15,119 nt of DNA from an uncultured Porphyromonadaceae bacterium. GTDB lineage: Bacteria > Bacteroidota > Bacteroidia > Bacteroidales > Muribaculaceae. The position numbers and the translations under genes are program-made. Shown here piece after piece: positions 14,801 through 15,119 of the stretch. The stretch covers positions 1 to 15,119 of the forward strand of contig CALEUL010000026.1 in NCBI GenBank assembly GCA_937921035.1, written 5' to 3'. Under the pieces are notes generated by a model that ran no database searches, was not told where the DNA came from, and saw only the letters and a program-made list of their open reading frames with translations. Each line of letters starts with the position of its first letter. Within the stretch, counting starts at the first letter, position 1.

Positions 14801-15119
14801 GATTGTATATTAATATGAAAACGGGAAGTGAAACTGTTTCTCAGCAGCCTACTTTACATGAAGCTTAGGATTTAGTCAGAACTTACAAGAAGCTTGGTCA
14901 TAAAATTATGAATCCGACCTATCATCCCTGTGCCATGATGGCATGGGGATTTCTATTTCTCGGGCATACATATCTGTAATCACCGGGGCTGCTTTGTGGA
15001 CCGAACATAAAAAAAACAATCGTATATGCCGGATTAGTTGCTTTCGCATTTTCTGCGGTCTCTTTTATTTCCTGACTTCGTCATTGCGTCACCCTAAACA
15101 CCAAAGTGGTCAAAAAGCG
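14801..15119 (+). other. Tail region without an intact gene
   Basis: An ATG at 14815 opens a frame of 17 codons (MKTGSETVSQQPTLHEA) that stops at TAG 14866-14868. The same frame then continues with protein-like sequence (DLVRTYKKLGHKIMNP) to a TAA at 14977-14979, and again (KKTIVYAGLVAFAFSAVSF) to a TGA. This could be a decayed gene, but a strong hairpin (14924-14950) lies inside it, so it may simply be a 3' untranslated region. From about 15090 to the edge (ACCAAAGTGGTC and a T/A-rich run) I can name nothing. Confidence 0.4.
14924..14960 (+). terminator. Intrinsic terminator downstream of the porin
   Basis: ATCCCTGTGCC (14924-14934) pairs with GGCATGGGGAT (14940-14950) in an 11-bp stem with two G-U pairs and a 5-base loop, followed by the T-rich TTCTATTTCT. 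It is the best terminator in the window and probably ends the peptide-porin transcript. Confidence 0.6.

Noticed and set aside
1..15119. CRISPR arrays, tRNA or rRNA genes, phage genes
   Set aside because: I saw no regularly spaced repeats, no cloverleaf-like sequence with tRNA consensus boxes and no phage-type proteins.

Overview
The window looks like a chromosomal segment of a Bacteroidales bacterium, probably from the gut. I place it there from several signs: promoter elements of the Bacteroidetes primary-sigma type (TAnnTTTG at -7, TTTG at -33), mostly no Shine-Dalgarno sequence, a Ser-type sulfatase with its radical-SAM maturase, and lipoprotein hydrolase and flavodoxin fragments of types common in that order. 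I cannot name a genus or species from sequence alone.

Layout. (1) 1-5678 is a drug-efflux region. It holds an insertion-sequence-like end at the left edge, an RND pump gene that has lost its 5' end and carries an in-frame amber codon, a Bcr/CflA-type MFS exporter, and, tail-to-tail with zero gap, a 14-TM DHA2-type MFS exporter. (2) 5701-9040 is a scrambled accessory zone. It holds a lipoprotein alpha/beta-hydrolase, the 3' fragment of a flavodoxin-like gene, a complete IS4-family element with 22-bp perfect terminal inverted repeats, and the 5' fragment of a second lipoprotein esterase on the opposite strand. The two flanks of the IS are different broken genes and I find no target duplication, so the IS marks a rearrangement junction. 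(3) 9038-13251 is an intact block: a small two-TM protein, a Bcp-type peroxiredoxin and a Ser-type (iduronate-2-sulfatase-like) sulfatase on the minus strand, and divergently a small exported protein whose stop codon overlaps the start of an anaerobic sulfatase-maturating enzyme (ATGA). (4) 13252-15119 holds a long leader region, a 50-residue membrane peptide gene, an OprO/OprP-like porin, a strong terminator, and a tail with no intact gene.

How the genes work together. The sulfatase at 9769-11343 has Ser80 in an S-G-P-T-R motif, which needs oxygen-independent conversion to formylglycine. The enzyme for this is encoded 0.7 kb away, divergently. The -7 elements of the two promoters face each other 2 bp apart, so expression of the sulfatase and of the maturase operon may be mutually exclusive or co-controlled. 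The uncharacterised exported protein translationally coupled to the maturase is the best candidate here for an undescribed partner.

The IS4-family element is the other point of interest. Its transposase is split by a 7-A run and its start codon is in a foldback hairpin that would form only in read-in transcripts. It also carries a terminator-like hairpin at the other end.
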